Shown here piece by piece: positions 63,732 to 64,000 of a stretch of DNA of 64,000 nucleotides. Made by a program: the position numbers and the translations under genes. The DNA is taken from assembly GCF_021353265.1 (NCBI RefSeq), contig NZ_JAJTWU010000014.1, forward strand, positions 17,844 through 81,843. Reading direction: 5' to 3'. The DNA is from Pelomonas cellulosilytica (GTDB taxonomy: Bacteria > Pseudomonadota > Gammaproteobacteria > Burkholderiales > Burkholderiaceae_C). Below the pieces are notes generated by a model, which was given only the letters and a program-made list of their open reading frames with translations, was not told the origin of the DNA and did no database searches. Every line of letters starts with the position of its first letter. Position 1 is the stretch's first letter.

Positions 63732-64000
63732 GTATGCGGTCAATTAACCGCGTCCTTGCCTCTCACGAGGCAATCGAGCAGGTGAGGTTCAGCCGTTGCT
63801 GAGGTCGATGTTCCAGGGCAGAAGCGCGGCGTAGTCTTCGGCTGTCTTGGCATTGGGCAGCGCAGTGAACAGCGCGTGCAAGTAGCGGTAGCCGTCGATG
63901 CCATTGACACTGCAGGTCTGCAGCAGCGAGTACAGGTTGGCGCTGGCGTTGGCGCCGTGCACCGTGTCGGCGAAGAGCCAGTTTCGGCGTCCGACACAGA
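63732..64000 (-). mobile_element. IS66-family element, right-hand end, partial
   Basis: A terminal sequence GTATGCGGTCAATTAACCGC begins at 63732, where the LysR frame breaks, and the element runs off the right edge. An 8-bp target duplication is expected for IS66; only one side is visible. The minus strand carries the transposase C-terminus listed below. Confidence 0.7.
63789..64000 (-). CDS. IS66-family transposase, C-terminal part
   Basis: The minus strand reads RRNWLFADTVHGANASANLY, then SLLQTCSVNGIDGYRYLHAL and a stop after PWNIDLSNG. This is the conserved C-terminus of IS66 TnpC. The N-terminal part, with the other two accessory genes, lies beyond the window. No premature stop is seen. 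Confidence 0.85.
   Translation of the reverse strand, partial: CVGRRNWLFADTVHGANASANLYSLLQTCSVNGIDGYRYLHALFTALPNAKTAEDYAALLPWNIDLSNG

Overview
The window looks like a chromosomal segment of a high-GC betaproteobacterium. I infer Burkholderiales, in the Roseateles/Mitsuaria/Rubrivivax neighbourhood, from the gene families, the ESPR-type signal of the large haemagglutinin and the codon style; this is not proven from the sequence alone. I see no rRNA, tRNA or CRISPR array.

Locus A (about 1-10,300) holds, leftwards, a TonB-dependent receptor with an STN signalling domain and a YddA/SbmA-type ABC exporter-fold transporter, then a thioredoxin and an unknown protein that runs off the left edge. Divergent from these are a MocR-type (GntR-aminotransferase) regulator and a PreP-like M16 metallopeptidase. 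A CAGTACAG / CTGTACTG motif recurs between receptor and regulator and again in front of the thioredoxin gene, which suggests one MocR regulon.

Locus B (10,733-35,331) is a run of twelve genes, all leftwards: a second YddA/SbmA-type transporter, a second PreP-like M16 peptidase, a secreted two-site retropepsin-like aspartic protease, a second (different) TonB-dependent receptor, an OmpR-type response regulator, a MoxR ATPase, a membrane protein with a long disordered region, a DUF58 protein, a BatA-like protein, a VWA protein, an 1863-residue TPR protein and a sensor kinase. The parts suggest outer-membrane uptake of a peptide or small protein, periplasmic trimming, inner-membrane import and cytoplasmic degradation, with a MoxR/VWA/TPR chaperone-like module under two-component control. 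Locus A is a smaller version with the same three core parts. This is the best candidate for an under-described system here; it resembles the YddAB-PqqL and Fus protease-associated import systems but differs from them.

The middle (35,300-41,000) has an AI-2E-family membrane protein and then a decayed zone: a LysR gene and an aldo/keto reductase gene joined head to head by a deletion that removed both 5' ends, each with a further lesion, plus an IS5-type transposase relic. Next comes a two-partner secretion pair (41,067-53,090): a TpsB outer-membrane transporter and a 3455-residue TpsA adhesin with ten exact-length 261-bp MBG repeats.

The right part (53,200-64,000) has a ParE-like toxin with its antitoxin, a TetR regulator divergent from a short-chain dehydrogenase / alpha-beta hydrolase / quinone-oxidoreductase operon, a KaiC-like ATPase operon with a diguanylate-cyclase/histidine-kinase/receiver hybrid and a single-domain receiver, an NTF2-like protein, and a LysR gene cut by an IS66-family element that continues past the right edge.
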